Source: UBA987 sp002292105 (lineage in GTDB: Bacteria; Bacteroidota; Bacteroidia; NS11-12g; UBA9320). Taken from it: 64,000 nucleotides of DNA. The position numbers and the translations under genes are program-made. Of the stretch, positions 52,207-61,203 are shown one piece after another. Below the pieces are notes generated by a model, which searched no databases, was not told the origin of the DNA, and saw only the letters and a program-made list of their open reading frames with translations. The stretch spans positions 1,860,001 to 1,924,000 of the forward strand of contig OX044357.1 of NCBI GenBank assembly GCA_943846675.1, read 5' to 3'. How positions within the stretch are numbered: the first letter of the stretch is position 1; the number at the start of each line of letters is the position of its first letter.

Positions 52207-55132
52207 ATTGTTATACATACTGATATTACTTATGAGTTTCACTACGGTGCAGTCTCAGGTGTATCAGGAAGATCAGATAGAAGCAGCACAAGCCGCCTTG
52301 GCAGACGCAGGTGTCGAACAAGACGAAGTAAAAAGACGTTTACGCGCCAAAGGCATTGATTTAGACAATATCCAACCAGAGCAGTTGGGTACGCTAGAAG
52401 CAGAAATTCGTGCAATAGTGGAGGAAATTCAGCAAGAGCAAGCTGATGAAGAAGAGGCAGCCGCTGATGACCAAACTGATGGAGCTGAATCAGAAAATCA
52501 AGCCCCTTCGAAAGAGACCGTTGTATCTTCAAAAGTTCCGCCTAGCCAAGATTTTAAAGAACCAGCTAAAGATTTAACCTCTGATTCTATAGAATCAGAA
52601 GCACGCAATAAAATGAAGATGTTAAGTCGTAAATCGGCTGATGAGGTTATACGCCGCATGAAGCAAGGTGCGACTTTGGATGAAGCGATCTACGATGTAT
52701 TAACGGAAGAAGAGAAAAATCAATATTCTGCCCAGAGCAGTGTATACGGCATGGATGTCTTCTTTAACAAATCATTAGACGTTTATCGAACAACATCGTC
52801 TGCCACGACTCCAGATAGTTATATATTAGACGTAGGTGATAAAATCGCGATTAATATTTTCGGTGCCTCACAAACCGATTTATTGTATGAAATTCAGGAT
52901 GACGGATTTATCCGTCCTCGAGGTATTGCTAAAATATATTTACGGGGCGTTTCGTTGAAAAAAGTAAAAGCACTTTTATTAGGAAGATTCCAACAGAGTT
53001 ATGTGTTTAGTCCAGGTCAGTTTGAAGTGACCCTACACACAACACGAACCATTACGGTAAACATCTTTGGGGAAGTCAATCAACCTGGGAGTTATACCAT
53101 ATCAGCCTTAAACACTGCTCTAAATGCCATTATCGCTGCAGGCGGTCCAAGTACAGAAGCAAGTTTGCGGAATATCGAAATTCGGTCCTCTGGTAAAAAA
53201 AGAATTCTAGATGTGTATGAGTTCATGATTGATCCCAAAAAGCAATATGACTTTTACTTAAGCAACAACGATCTTATTTACATCCCAAAATTTGAAAAGC
53301 GCGTTTCGGTAAGTGGTGGCGGTATCCGACGTGGTGCTACCTATGAACTCAAAACAAATGAACATTACAAAGAGGCTGTGCGTTGGGCAGGTGGATACGC
53401 CACCAACATCTATGATGGTCTAGTTCAGCATGTGTATACCGCAAATGGTGAGCAGGCGATTAAGGATTATAGACTTTCCGATATAGAAGCAGCTAAAATC
53501 AGCCTACAAGACGGGGACAGATTGATATTCCACAGTAGTTTAAAACAGTTCGAGAATTACGTCAGTATCAGTGGTGCAGTTAGACATCCAGGCAGTTTCG
53601 AGTTAAAATTGGGCATGAAATTATCAGATGTGTTAGAGAAAGCGCGGTTGGAAAAAGAGTCGTACTACCAAATGGCATACCTCACCCGTAAAAATGTGGA
53701 TGGTACGTTTCAATTAAAACGTGTTTATGTAGAGGATGTTTTGGCAGATCCAAGTTCAGAGAAGAACATTACGCTGCAACATGAAGATCGGATTGTATTG
53801 TATTCCAAATCACAGTTTGTCGATAACTACAGTTTTACAATTTCTGGAGCGGTTAGAAGTGGAGGCCAACATTTTTGGGATCCTTCAAAATCCATTACCT
53901 TGTATGATGCGATTATGATGTCACGTGGATTTCAAGGTCAAGCTACCAACTTTGGGTATATCATCTCCTCCCCTCCTGGTCAACCATTAAAAAGGGAATA
54001 TAGAATTGTTGATTTGAAGACAGCATTTGAAAACCCAGAATCGTCAGAGAATATTACGATTAATCCCAATGACCGTATAGTAGTGCCCAGCAAGACCAGT
54101 TACATGGACCAATATTATGTTCAGATTTCTGGGGCAGTAAGGAGTCCTGGCCAATATGTCTTTGACACCACCTTATCGTTTAAAGATATTTTGGTAATGG
54201 CTGGAGGCTTAAAAATGGAAGCAGCGAGCAACAAGATTGACATTTTTCGATTGAAGGTTGAAAATAACAAGCCTACCGAGACATATGCTGCAACAATCGA
54301 AATTGATCATGAGTTGAATGCGTTGCAAGACAATATCCCTTTTGAGATTAAGCCTTATGACCACATAGTGGTACGAACGACACCTAATTTTGAACCCATT
54401 AAATACGTGACTATCGGTGGCCAAGTGCAATACCCTGGAATTTATGCCATCATGAAACCAAACGAACGGTTGAGCAGTATCATTGACCGTGCAGGTGGAT
54501 ATACGATAGAAGCTTTCCCTGAAGCAGGAACTTTCTACAGGGGTTATGATAATATTGGATACGTTGTTACGCGAATGGATTTACTCAACAAACGTCGATA
54601 TGACTCTAGGTTTAACATCGCTGTTAAAGAAGGAGACGTTATCACCGTTCCAAAACTGATAGACATTGTACAAATCGACAAATTGGGTACCAACGCCGAT
54701 TCATTTTACATCGCTAACCGTAATGGTGGGAACGAATTAAACATCGTTGTCAACTATTTCAATCGTCGCGCGAAGTGGTATGTCAATCAATATGCTGGTG
54801 GTTACAGTAAAGACGCCAAACGTAAGAAAACAACAGTGACCTATGCCAATGGTCGTGTTAAGAAAACGAGGAGTTTCTTATTCTTTAAAGTTTACCCCAA
54901 AGTAAAAAGAGGTTCTGAAATACACTTAGCGCTTAAGGACAAAGTGATTAAGCAACGTCGTGAGGATAAGATTAAAGAAGAGAAAGCCAAGAATGGAATC
55001 AACGTTGGTGATGAAAAAGAGAAAAAGAGTCTGTTAGAACGCATGACAGAGTTGAATGCTATCACAGCAATCACAACATCCATCATTTCAACTACCCAGA
55101 CTATCATTACCGTTGTGAACGGAACGAAATAA
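52199..55132 (+). CDS. Polysaccharide export outer-membrane protein with SLBB repeats (Wza-like)
   Basis: A 977-residue protein, far longer than Wza (about 380). A signal peptide ends near V-Q-S-Q. A low-complexity acidic region covers about 60-130. The polysaccharide-export domain starts D-S-Y-I-L-D-V-G-D-K-I-A-I-N-I-F-G at about 203. At least five SLBB-like repeats follow, each with a G-x-V-x-x-P-G-x-Y/F pattern (for example V-N-Q-P-G-S-Y, V-R-H-P-G-S-F, V-R-S-P-G-Q-Y, V-Q-Y-P-G-I-Y). The end has a coil and a probable helix that crosses the outer membrane. It overlaps the epimerase stop by 8 bp. Confidence 0.9.
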   Translation: MNRLLYILILLMSFTTVQSQVYQEDQIEAAQAALADAGVEQDEVKRRLRAKGIDLDNIQPEQLGTLEAEIRAIVEEIQQEQADEEEAAADDQTDGAESENQAPSKETVVSSKVPPSQDFKEPAKDLTSDSIESEARNKMKMLSRKSADEVIRRMKQGATLDEAIYDVLTEEEKNQYSAQSSVYGMDVFFNKSLDVYRTTSSATTPDSYILDVGDKIAINIFGASQTDLLYEIQDDGFIRPRGIAKIYLRGVSLKKVKALLLGRFQQSYVFSPGQFEVTLHTTRTITVNIFGEVNQPGSYTISALNTALNAIIAAGGPSTEASLRNIEIRSSGKKRILDVYEFMIDPKKQYDFYLSNNDLIYIPKFEKRVSVSGGGIRRGATYELKTNEHYKEAVRWAGGYATNIYDGLVQHVYTANGEQAIKDYRLSDIEAAKISLQDGDRLIFHSSLKQFENYVSISGAVRHPGSFELKLGMKLSDVLEKARLEKESYYQMAYLTRKNVDGTFQLKRVYVEDVLADPSSEKNITLQHEDRIVLYSKSQFVDNYSFTISGAVRSGGQHFWDPSKSITLYDAIMMSRGFQGQATNFGYIISSPPGQPLKREYRIVDLKTAFENPESSENITINPNDRIVVPSKTSYMDQYYVQISGAVRSPGQYVFDTTLSFKDILVMAGGLKMEAASNKIDIFRLKVENNKPTETYAATIEIDHELNALQDNIPFEIKPYDHIVVRTTPNFEPIKYVTIGGQVQYPGIYAIMKPNERLSSIIDRAGGYTIEAFPEAGTFYRGYDNIGYVVTRMDLLNKRRYDSRFNIAVKEGDVITVPKLIDIVQIDKLGTNADSFYIANRNGGNELNIVVNYFNRRAKWYVNQYAGGYSKDAKRKKTTVTYANGRVKKTRSFLFFKVYPKVKRGSEIHLALKDKVIKQRREDKIKEEKAKNGINVGDEKEKKSLLERMTELNAITAITTSIISTTQTIITVVNGTK

Positions 55133-55133
55133 G

Positions 55134-56210
55134 ATGGAAGAAGAAAAGTCCTTAAATATTTCTGTCATCCTCAAACTGGTGAAGACTTACTGGTCTTTGG
55201 TATGGCGAAACAAGTGGTGGGTGGTTGCAGGCGGAATCCTATTAGCGGGATTACTCGTCACTCAGGCCTGGTTAACGCCTAAAAAATATAGTGCTCCATT
55301 AACCTTTGTCATCAATGAAGACGACGGAGGTGGTGGCGGCGGAATTGGTGCGGTATTAGGTGAATTAGGGTTTGGTGGATCCAAGGCCGGCCATAATTAT
55401 GAGAAAATTAGTCAGCTAGCCACGTCACGATTGATACTTGGCAAGGCTTTAACATCCACAACAAGCATTAACGGACAGACAGATTATGTCGGGAACCATG
55501 TCATCACTTTATTGGAAATTCCCATGGTATCGAAAATAGGTAATGTGGACTTAACCGGCTTTCGTTTTACCAATCAAAAGGACTCGGCATACTTAGACCA
55601 AGAGGCTCAAGCCATCCTCATTATATCTAAAAAAATGAAAGGGAACCCAACCAATGGGGAGGAGGGTTTGGTAAGTATTGACTATGATGACGAAAGTTCA
55701 TTTTTAAAGATAGTCGGAAAAACTACAGTTCCGGAACTGAGCATTGCTTTGGCCAATAGCCTTTATGATGTCCTAAGTGAATTTTACATCTCAAATACTA
55801 TAGAAAAACAGACAGTGACATTTGAACATGTGCAAAATAAAGCCGACTCCATCTTTGGAGAGCTGAGAGCTGCAGAACAACGATTAGCACGTTTTCAAGA
55901 CCAAGGAAAAAGCATTATTCTGAGCACCAATAAACTACCTAAACAACAATTAGCCCGCAAGGTAGAAATGTTGTATATCATGTATGGCGAAGCCATCAAG
56001 AACCAAGAACGTGCTGAATTTCTACTCAGTAGTGCAACGCCTTACTTCCAAGTCATAGATCGCCCCATGGGACCATTCCAACCCACCGGTAAGTCGCGTA
56101 TGAAAGCCCTTATCATAGGAGGTATTCTTGGGGGACTATTAGCTATTGCAATCATTATTGGTAGGCATTGGTTGGTAGAGCGGCTGGAAAAAGAGCGGAT
56201 GGATGCATAG
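55134..56210 (+). CDS. Chain-length determinant (Wzz-like) protein
   Basis: A 358-residue inner-membrane protein. Wzz-domain proteins regulate polymer length or connect synthesis to the export pore. One helix is at about 27-47 (W-W-V-V-A-G-G-I-L-L-A-G-L-L) and another near the end (about 327-346). A glycine tract follows the first beta strand (about 63-72). The C-terminal P-F-Q-P-T-G-K-S-R-M-K-A-L is the usual proline-rich lead into helix 2. There is no tyrosine kinase domain. One base after the export gene. Confidence 0.88.
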   Translation: MEEEKSLNISVILKLVKTYWSLVWRNKWWVVAGGILLAGLLVTQAWLTPKKYSAPLTFVINEDDGGGGGGIGAVLGELGFGGSKAGHNYEKISQLATSRLILGKALTSTTSINGQTDYVGNHVITLLEIPMVSKIGNVDLTGFRFTNQKDSAYLDQEAQAILIISKKMKGNPTNGEEGLVSIDYDDESSFLKIVGKTTVPELSIALANSLYDVLSEFYISNTIEKQTVTFEHVQNKADSIFGELRAAEQRLARFQDQGKSIILSTNKLPKQQLARKVEMLYIMYGEAIKNQERAEFLLSSATPYFQVIDRPMGPFQPTGKSRMKALIIGGILGGLLAIAIIIGRHWLVERLEKERMDA

Positions 56211-56211
56211 G

Positions 56212-56307
56212 GCGGTTGGCGGTTGGGGCGCTGACGCTTTTAGGGCGCTTCGCTTTTGGCTTTTGGCGGTTGGCACATTGGCGTTTTGGCGCATTAGCGT
56301 TTTGGCG
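56212..56307. repeat. Low-complexity GGCGGTTGGC / TTTTGGCG repeats
   Basis: Short imperfect repeats of GGCGGTTGGC, GGCGCTTCGC and GCGTTTTGGCG follow directly on the wzz-like stop. The same words appear at 57719-57746 and, inverted, at 58151-58198. Confidence 0.75.
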
Positions 56308-56340
56308 AAATTCAATTGATAGTTGATAATTGAAATTTGA

Positions 56341-56575
56341 AAATGTTAAATCGTGCATGGTTCAATCCGACCTTTGAAGTTTTCTGTAGAATTGAGAAAG
56401 GCTTTTGTGCGGAGGCCCGAGCTAAGCAGGCAGGAAAGCGAAGCGGGTTTGAATGCGGGGAGAAAAAGCCTTTCGTAGAATTCAAAGAAAAATTCAGAAG
56501 TCTTGATTTTTTTGTTTCGTTTTTTTATCAAGAAAAAAATGAAAACCAGGTAAAAGGGCTGGTAAGCCCTTTAAA
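56341..56575. repeat. Palindromic intergenic repeat, copy D
   Basis: The right end resembles the A/B family framework: TTGTTTCGTTTTTT, ATCAAGAAAAAAATGAAAACC, then the hairpin AGGGCT-GGTA-AGCCCT. The interior differs and has its own inverted repeat, GAGAAAGGCTTTTG against AAAAAGCCTTTCG. An 82-codon open frame here has no start signal or recognisable family and is not called. Confidence 0.6.
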
Positions 56576-56592
56576 ATTTAAATAATTAAAAA

Positions 56593-57714
56593 ATGCCTAA
56601 AACCGCATTAATCACCGGCGTCACCGGACAAGACGGTGCCTACCTTTCCGAATTCTTATTAAAGAAAGGCTACACCGTTCACGGTATCAAACGACGTAGT
56701 TCTTCCTTTAACACTGATCGTATTGATCATTTATACCAGGATCCGCATGTAGACAACCGTAAATTCATTTTGCATTACGGCGATTTGACGGACTCGACCA
56801 ATTTGATTCGAATCATAAAAGAGGTTCAGCCGGATGAAATCTACAACTTGGGAGCAATGTCCCATGTCAAGGTTAGTTTCGAATCTCCAGAGTACACTGC
56901 TGACGTCGATGGAGTTGGAACACTACGTGTATTGGAAGCAGTTAGATTACTTGGTTTAGAGAAAAAAACACGCATTTATCAAGCGTCAACTTCAGAATTA
57001 TATGGTTTGGTTCAGGAAGTACCACAATCAGAAACAACACCATTTTATCCACGGTCTCCGTATGCGGTTGCCAAAATGTATGGATATTGGATTACCGTAA
57101 ACTATAGAGAAGCTTACGACATGTATGCTTGTAACGGGATACTGTTTAATCATGAAAGCCCGCTGCGCGGAGAAACGTTCGTTACGCGCAAAATCACACG
57201 AGCCGTATCTCGAATCGCACTTGGATTGCATGATAAATTTTACCTCGGAAACTTAGATGCAAAACGTGACTGGGGTCATGCCAAAGACTACGTAGAACTT
57301 ATGTGGATGATGCTGCAACAAGATAAACCAGAAGATTATGTTATCGCAACAGGAGTAACTACGACGGTGCGAGATTTTGTTAAAATGGCATTTAACGAAG
57401 TAGGTGTTGAATTAACATTTAATGGTACTGCTGAGAATGAAACGGCAGTTGTTTCAAAATCAAGTAACCCCTCCTACCCTGTCAAAGTTGGGCAAGAAGT
57501 GTTGGCTGTCGACCCTCAATATTACCGTCCAACGGAAGTGGATTTACTAATTGGCGATGCTACCAAAGCAAAAAACAATCTTGGATGGGTTCCAAAACAT
57601 AGCTTAGCTGATTTGGTTAAGGATATGATGGACTCTGATCTGGAGTTATTCAGGAAGCAGCAGTCACTGCATGACAGTGGGTTTACCTTTGTGCCGAAGG
57701 AGGAGGAAAAATGA
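56593..57714 (+). CDS. gmd: GDP-mannose 4,6-dehydratase
   Basis: Converts GDP-mannose to GDP-4-keto-6-deoxymannose, the first step to GDP-fucose. The 373-residue product has I-T-G-V-T-G-Q-D-G-A-Y-L-S-E at residues 6-19, S-T-S-E-L-Y-G with the catalytic Ser, and Y-P-R-S-P-Y-A-V-A-K with the Tyr-Lys pair. F-N-H-E-S-P-L-R-G-E-T-F-V-T-R-K is also diagnostic for Gmd. The partner fcl is 2.6 kb downstream. Confidence 0.97.
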   Translation: MPKTALITGVTGQDGAYLSEFLLKKGYTVHGIKRRSSSFNTDRIDHLYQDPHVDNRKFILHYGDLTDSTNLIRIIKEVQPDEIYNLGAMSHVKVSFESPEYTADVDGVGTLRVLEAVRLLGLEKKTRIYQASTSELYGLVQEVPQSETTPFYPRSPYAVAKMYGYWITVNYREAYDMYACNGILFNHESPLRGETFVTRKITRAVSRIALGLHDKFYLGNLDAKRDWGHAKDYVELMWMMLQQDKPEDYVIATGVTTTVRDFVKMAFNEVGVELTFNGTAENETAVVSKSSNPSYPVKVGQEVLAVDPQYYRPTEVDLLIGDATKAKNNLGWVPKHSLADLVKDMMDSDLELFRKQQSLHDSGFTFVPKEEEK

Positions 57715-57718
57715 ACCG

Positions 57719-57746
57719 TTGGCGGTTGGCTTTTAGCAGTTGGAGG
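57719..57746 (+). repeat. Left flank repeat of the four-helix-bundle gene
   Basis: GTTGGCGGTTGGCTTTTAGC and following bases. The reverse complement of closely related sequence lies at 58151-58198, so the frameshifted gene between them sits inside an inverted repeat. Confidence 0.7.
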
Positions 57747-57790
57747 TAACATAAATAAATTGAATCCTAGTTTGCCATATTTGCTTTTTA

Positions 57791-58140
57791 GTGAGAAATT
57801 TCAGAAAACTAGAAGTATGGCAACAAAGCATGGAATTGGTAAATCACGTTTACGATATTGTGAATCATTTTCCAAAAAATGAAATGTACGGTTTAAGTCG
57901 ACAATCACAGCGATGTTCAGTTTCAATACCGTCTAATGTTGCTGAAGAGTGTAGTAGAAAATCGAATAAAGAATTCTCTAGGTATATTCAAATCGCATTG
58001 GGGTCAAGTTTCGAATTAGAGACTCAATTGCTTATAGCAATGACCCGAAAATATTCCACTAACTCCGCAGTATTTGTAAACTTAGATATAGTACAAAAAA
58101 GCTCAATGCGCTTAGCAACCGGCTAATTATCTTAATCTAA
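57791..58140 (+). pseudogene. Four-helix-bundle protein (23S rRNA intervening-sequence type), frameshifted
   Basis: Starts GTG at 57791. Residues 1-85 are a good family match: F-R-K-L-E-V-W-Q-Q-S-M-E-L-V, then Y-G-L-S-R-Q-S-Q-R-C-S-V-S-I-P-S-N-V-A-E and S-F-E-L-E-T-Q-L-L-I-A. After that the frame drifts and stops at 58126. Moving between frames recovers the normal C-terminus: E-N-I-P-L-T-P-Q (one frame), F-V-N-L-D-I-V-Q-K (the original frame), then K-K-L-N-A-L-S-N-R-L-I-I-L-I ending at 58140. At least three single-base indels are needed, at CCC (about 58043), near 58070, and at A6 (about 58095). Function of the family is unknown. Confidence 0.75.
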
Positions 58141-58150
58141 CACCAAAAAG

Positions 58151-58198
58151 CAAACAGCTAAGCGCCAACCACTAACAGCCAAAAGCTAACCGCCAACT
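58151..58198 (+). repeat. Right flank repeat of the four-helix-bundle gene
   Basis: AGCGCCAACCACTAACAGCC followed by AAAAGCTAACCGCCAACTGG. It is the inverted counterpart of 57719-57746 and of the words at 56212-56307. Confidence 0.7.
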
Positions 58199-58206
58199 GG
58201 TGACAA

Positions 58207-58347
58207 ATGAACAAATACTCCGAACATGATGGCAAGAATCTACCGAACCGTGTTAGACAGTCAGATTGTTTGGTGCGTTTCCCGTTTTATTATGACATTA
58301 CACTAGATTTAAATAGTGTAGCTGTCAATATTAAAAATGCTAATTAA
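58207..58347 (+). pseudogene. C-terminal stub of a DegT/WecE-type sugar aminotransferase
   Basis: The 46-codon frame contains N-L-P-N-R-V-R-Q-S-D-C-L-V-R-F-P-F-Y-Y-D-I-T-L-D. This resembles the very end of PLP-dependent nucleotide-sugar aminotransferases (pattern L-P-x-T-E-x-x-S-x-x-L-V-R-L-P-L-Y/F-Y-D/N-L-T). Nothing upstream continues it; an in-frame stop is at 58201, right after the flank repeat. It overlaps the next gene's start by 11 bp. The original gene was probably part of this polysaccharide locus. Confidence 0.6.
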
Positions 58348-60196
58348 ATTAATCTTTACAATCTTATTGACTTTTGGCGTAATCTATTTTTTCGCAGAGG
58401 TTTTATCCTATTTATATAAAGGGATCCCAAATATGTCGGGGAGAATGCTCATCACAACTGTGATGATTGTTTCCTTTTATTCTATTTTCTTGACGAATGG
58501 GATATCGTCAATGACAATCGTCTTAATATTGATAATTTGTTTCTTCGTAAAAACAAAGAAAAACTTCAGTATCAGAAATCCAGAATATAAATTTGACAAA
58601 GCATTATTTCTAAAACATCTGTGTTTAATATCGCTTACAGGGTTGCTTTATGTGTCTCTCAAAACAAACTTTACGTTCGATGTGGACGGTTTGATGTTTT
58701 ATGGAGACCACTATTATTATGCTAAAATAGCTATAAGTTTACAGGAGTCGGGAATTGAAACTCGTAATTTCAGTAATGCATACAGTGGTGTTGCTGTAAC
58801 CAGCGCATACCACTATTTCGAATTATACTTTTGCGCGTTGACTTCTATTTTGGGGTTACCAGTTTTATTATGTTATGAATTCGTTTATCCGATTCTATAT
58901 ATCTATATAATCCTAACATTGTTTATAAACACGCGTTTTGATTTCAATAAATTATTAGTTCTGATACTGGTTACTATAGTCTTATTAATCCGACCAACAG
59001 TACCTATTCACGCTGAATACATCGTGAATGAGAATTTTATTTTTCAAAATATCAAATTGTTGGTTCCGATAACCTTCTTGACCTTAATTGCTACTTCAAA
59101 AGATGAATTCTTTTCTTATTTGTTGCTATGTATATTAGCTATTATTTATCCCACCACACTGTTTGCCATTCTTGCTGTTCTATTTTTCACCTTAACAAAA
59201 CATATAATAAACAAGAAAAAATTTAGTGAATTAGGATTCCCGATCATTACAACGTTGCTAATACTGACTTACCTGTCACTTGAAAGATTAATTCCCAACT
59301 TTAGAGAATCGAGCAACATAGGCGTAGGATTTAATAATATTGATATTTGGGGGAGAGCAATCTTTGATTCTTTTATTTTTTGGATTAGGCCAATGATTGG
59401 TAGGAATCTCCCGTATACATTAATTTTTATTTTAATAATTTATAAAGCGTACAAATCAAAAAAACATGAGTTGAATAGCACGCTTATATTTATTGGACTT
59501 CCTGGAGCTCTAATAGGGGCCTCATTATTTTTTAAAACGATAGACAATGAACAAATATTTGCAAATTACTACACTTCATTGACCGTGGCTCTATGTATTT
59601 TATTCTTGCATGAAAACCAATCAAAAAAAAGGTTCTTAATGCCCATTTTAAGTGGAGTGTCAGTTGTGTATTTAATAATATTTCAATTTTCAATAGTTCA
59701 CAAAAATCATTATCCTGGACTTAATTTTTTGTCTATTCATACACAAAATAAACTTATATCCATTGTTACTCAAGATCGTAATTTTTATGGAAGCTTGAAG
59801 GGTTTCGAGCAATTTAATAGCAAATATTTTTCAAATACAGGTTTAAACCAAATTGGTAAAGAGGTATTAAACTTTGGTAATAAAACTTCGGTCAACATTA
59901 CACCATTAGATAAATTACTAGCCCTTTCTAAGGACTCTGTTTTGATTAGACGAATTAAAAAAGATCAATTTTATGGAGTGTCTAACATTTATAAAAATAG
60001 CTATCAAATACTGACAGAGAAGTTCAACGGAGTATTTAGCAGTTACCAAACAGATACATTAACTTTTAGAAATTATAACTCCTACAAAATGGAGTTAATC
60101 GATTCGTTAGATCTACCTAAAGGATACTCAAATGTCGAAGAAAAAGTGTTCTATTACAAGGGAATATCGTTAACAAAGGATAAACCTCAAAATTGA
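58337..60196 (+). CDS. Large multi-pass membrane protein, candidate polymerase (Wzy-like)
   Basis: A 619-residue protein with about 12 hydrophobic segments through residue 450, then a soluble domain of about 170 residues. It is AT-rich compared with its neighbours, common for Wzy polymerases and other strain-specific glycan genes. The region F-D-V-D-G-L-M-F-Y-G-D-H-Y-Y-Y-A-K in the loop after helix 4 resembles the acidic first loop of GT-C-type membrane glycosyltransferases. No motif gives a firm name. Polymerase or GT-C glycosyltransferase are both reasonable. It lies between gmd and fcl. Confidence 0.65.
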   Translation: MLIKLIFTILLTFGVIYFFAEVLSYLYKGIPNMSGRMLITTVMIVSFYSIFLTNGISSMTIVLILIICFFVKTKKNFSIRNPEYKFDKALFLKHLCLISLTGLLYVSLKTNFTFDVDGLMFYGDHYYYAKIAISLQESGIETRNFSNAYSGVAVTSAYHYFELYFCALTSILGLPVLLCYEFVYPILYIYIILTLFINTRFDFNKLLVLILVTIVLLIRPTVPIHAEYIVNENFIFQNIKLLVPITFLTLIATSKDEFFSYLLLCILAIIYPTTLFAILAVLFFTLTKHIINKKKFSELGFPIITTLLILTYLSLERLIPNFRESSNIGVGFNNIDIWGRAIFDSFIFWIRPMIGRNLPYTLIFILIIYKAYKSKKHELNSTLIFIGLPGALIGASLFFKTIDNEQIFANYYTSLTVALCILFLHENQSKKRFLMPILSGVSVVYLIIFQFSIVHKNHYPGLNFLSIHTQNKLISIVTQDRNFYGSLKGFEQFNSKYFSNTGLNQIGKEVLNFGNKTSVNITPLDKLLALSKDSVLIRRIKKDQFYGVSNIYKNSYQILTEKFNGVFSSYQTDTLTFRNYNSYKMELIDSLDLPKGYSNVEEKVFYYKGISLTKDKPQN

Positions 60197-60270
60197 CCCC
60201 AGATAAATAAGGTTTTTATTCAGATTTTGACAAACAGAAATTTACTTCCCTATAATCTCAATAGTTTCAA

Positions 60271-61203
60271 GTGATAAGTAAGTCAAGCAAGATATACGTA
60301 GCCGGCCATAACGGTATGGTAGGTTCTGCCATTGTTCGTAAACTTAAAAAAGAAGGATATACCAACCTGTTACTCCGCACAAGTACAGAACTTGATTTAA
60401 GAAGACAGTTGTTAGTTGAAACGTTCTTCGAGCAAGAAAAACCAGACTACGTATTTCTTGCAGCCGCTAAGGTTGGTGGAATTCATGCAAACAATGTCTA
60501 TAGAGCTGACTTTTTATATGATAACTTGATGATTCAAAACAACGTGATACACCAGAGTTATGTTCACGGAGTTAAGAAACTCCTGTTTCTTGGGTCTTCT
60601 TGCATCTACCCCAAAATGGCTACTCAACCAATGAAGGAGGCAAGTTTACTAACAGGTCCTCTTGAACAGACAAACGAACCATACGCAATAGCAAAAATCG
60701 CTGGAATTAAGATGGTCGAGAACTATGCCCGTCAATATGGGTGCAACTTTACTGCAGCTATGCCAACGAACTTGTATGGGCCTAACGATAACTATGACTT
60801 AGAAAATTCGCATGTATTGCCGGCCCTAATGCGTAAATTCCATGAAGCTAAAGTAAACAATGTACCTACTGTAGAAATTTGGGGAACAGGGAGTCCTTTA
60901 CGTGAATTTTTACATGTGGATGATTTGGCAGAGGCTTGCTATTTTATTATGAAATCTTATGATCAGCCAGATTTTCTGAACGTTGGAAGCAATGAAGAAC
61001 TTAGTATTAAAAACCTCGCTCTTCTTATTAAAAGCATCGTTGGTTACAATGGAGAATTACAGTTTAATATAAACAAGCCCGATGGGACACCTAGAAAATT
61101 AATGGATAGCAAACTTTTAATGGATTTGGGTTGGAAGCCTCAAACAAATTTGAGAGACGGCATTACTCAAGTTTATCAAGAACACTTCTTAGGAGATGTT
61201 TAA
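60271..61203 (+). CDS. fcl: GDP-L-fucose synthase
   Basis: Epimerises and reduces GDP-4-keto-6-deoxymannose to GDP-L-fucose with NADPH. The 310-residue product starts at GTG 60271 with I-Y-V-A-G-H-N-G-M-V-G-S-A-I. It has A-A-A-K-V-G-G-I-H-A-N, L-F-L-G-S-S-C-I-Y-P with the catalytic Ser and Cys, and N-E-P-Y-A-I-A-K-I-A-G with the Tyr-Lys pair. P-T-N-L-Y-G-P-N-D-N-Y-D is diagnostic. With gmd it completes GDP-fucose synthesis, so the polymer probably contains L-fucose. It overlaps wzx by 8 bp. Confidence 0.95.
   Translation: MISKSSKIYVAGHNGMVGSAIVRKLKKEGYTNLLLRTSTELDLRRQLLVETFFEQEKPDYVFLAAAKVGGIHANNVYRADFLYDNLMIQNNVIHQSYVHGVKKLLFLGSSCIYPKMATQPMKEASLLTGPLEQTNEPYAIAKIAGIKMVENYARQYGCNFTAAMPTNLYGPNDNYDLENSHVLPALMRKFHEAKVNNVPTVEIWGTGSPLREFLHVDDLAEACYFIMKSYDQPDFLNVGSNEELSIKNLALLIKSIVGYNGELQFNINKPDGTPRKLMDSKLLMDLGWKPQTNLRDGITQVYQEHFLGDV

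Noticed and set aside
56337..56585. An open frame of 82 codons before gmd
   Set aside because: Covers repeat copy D and its terminal hairpin; similar spurious frames arise wherever such ends occur.
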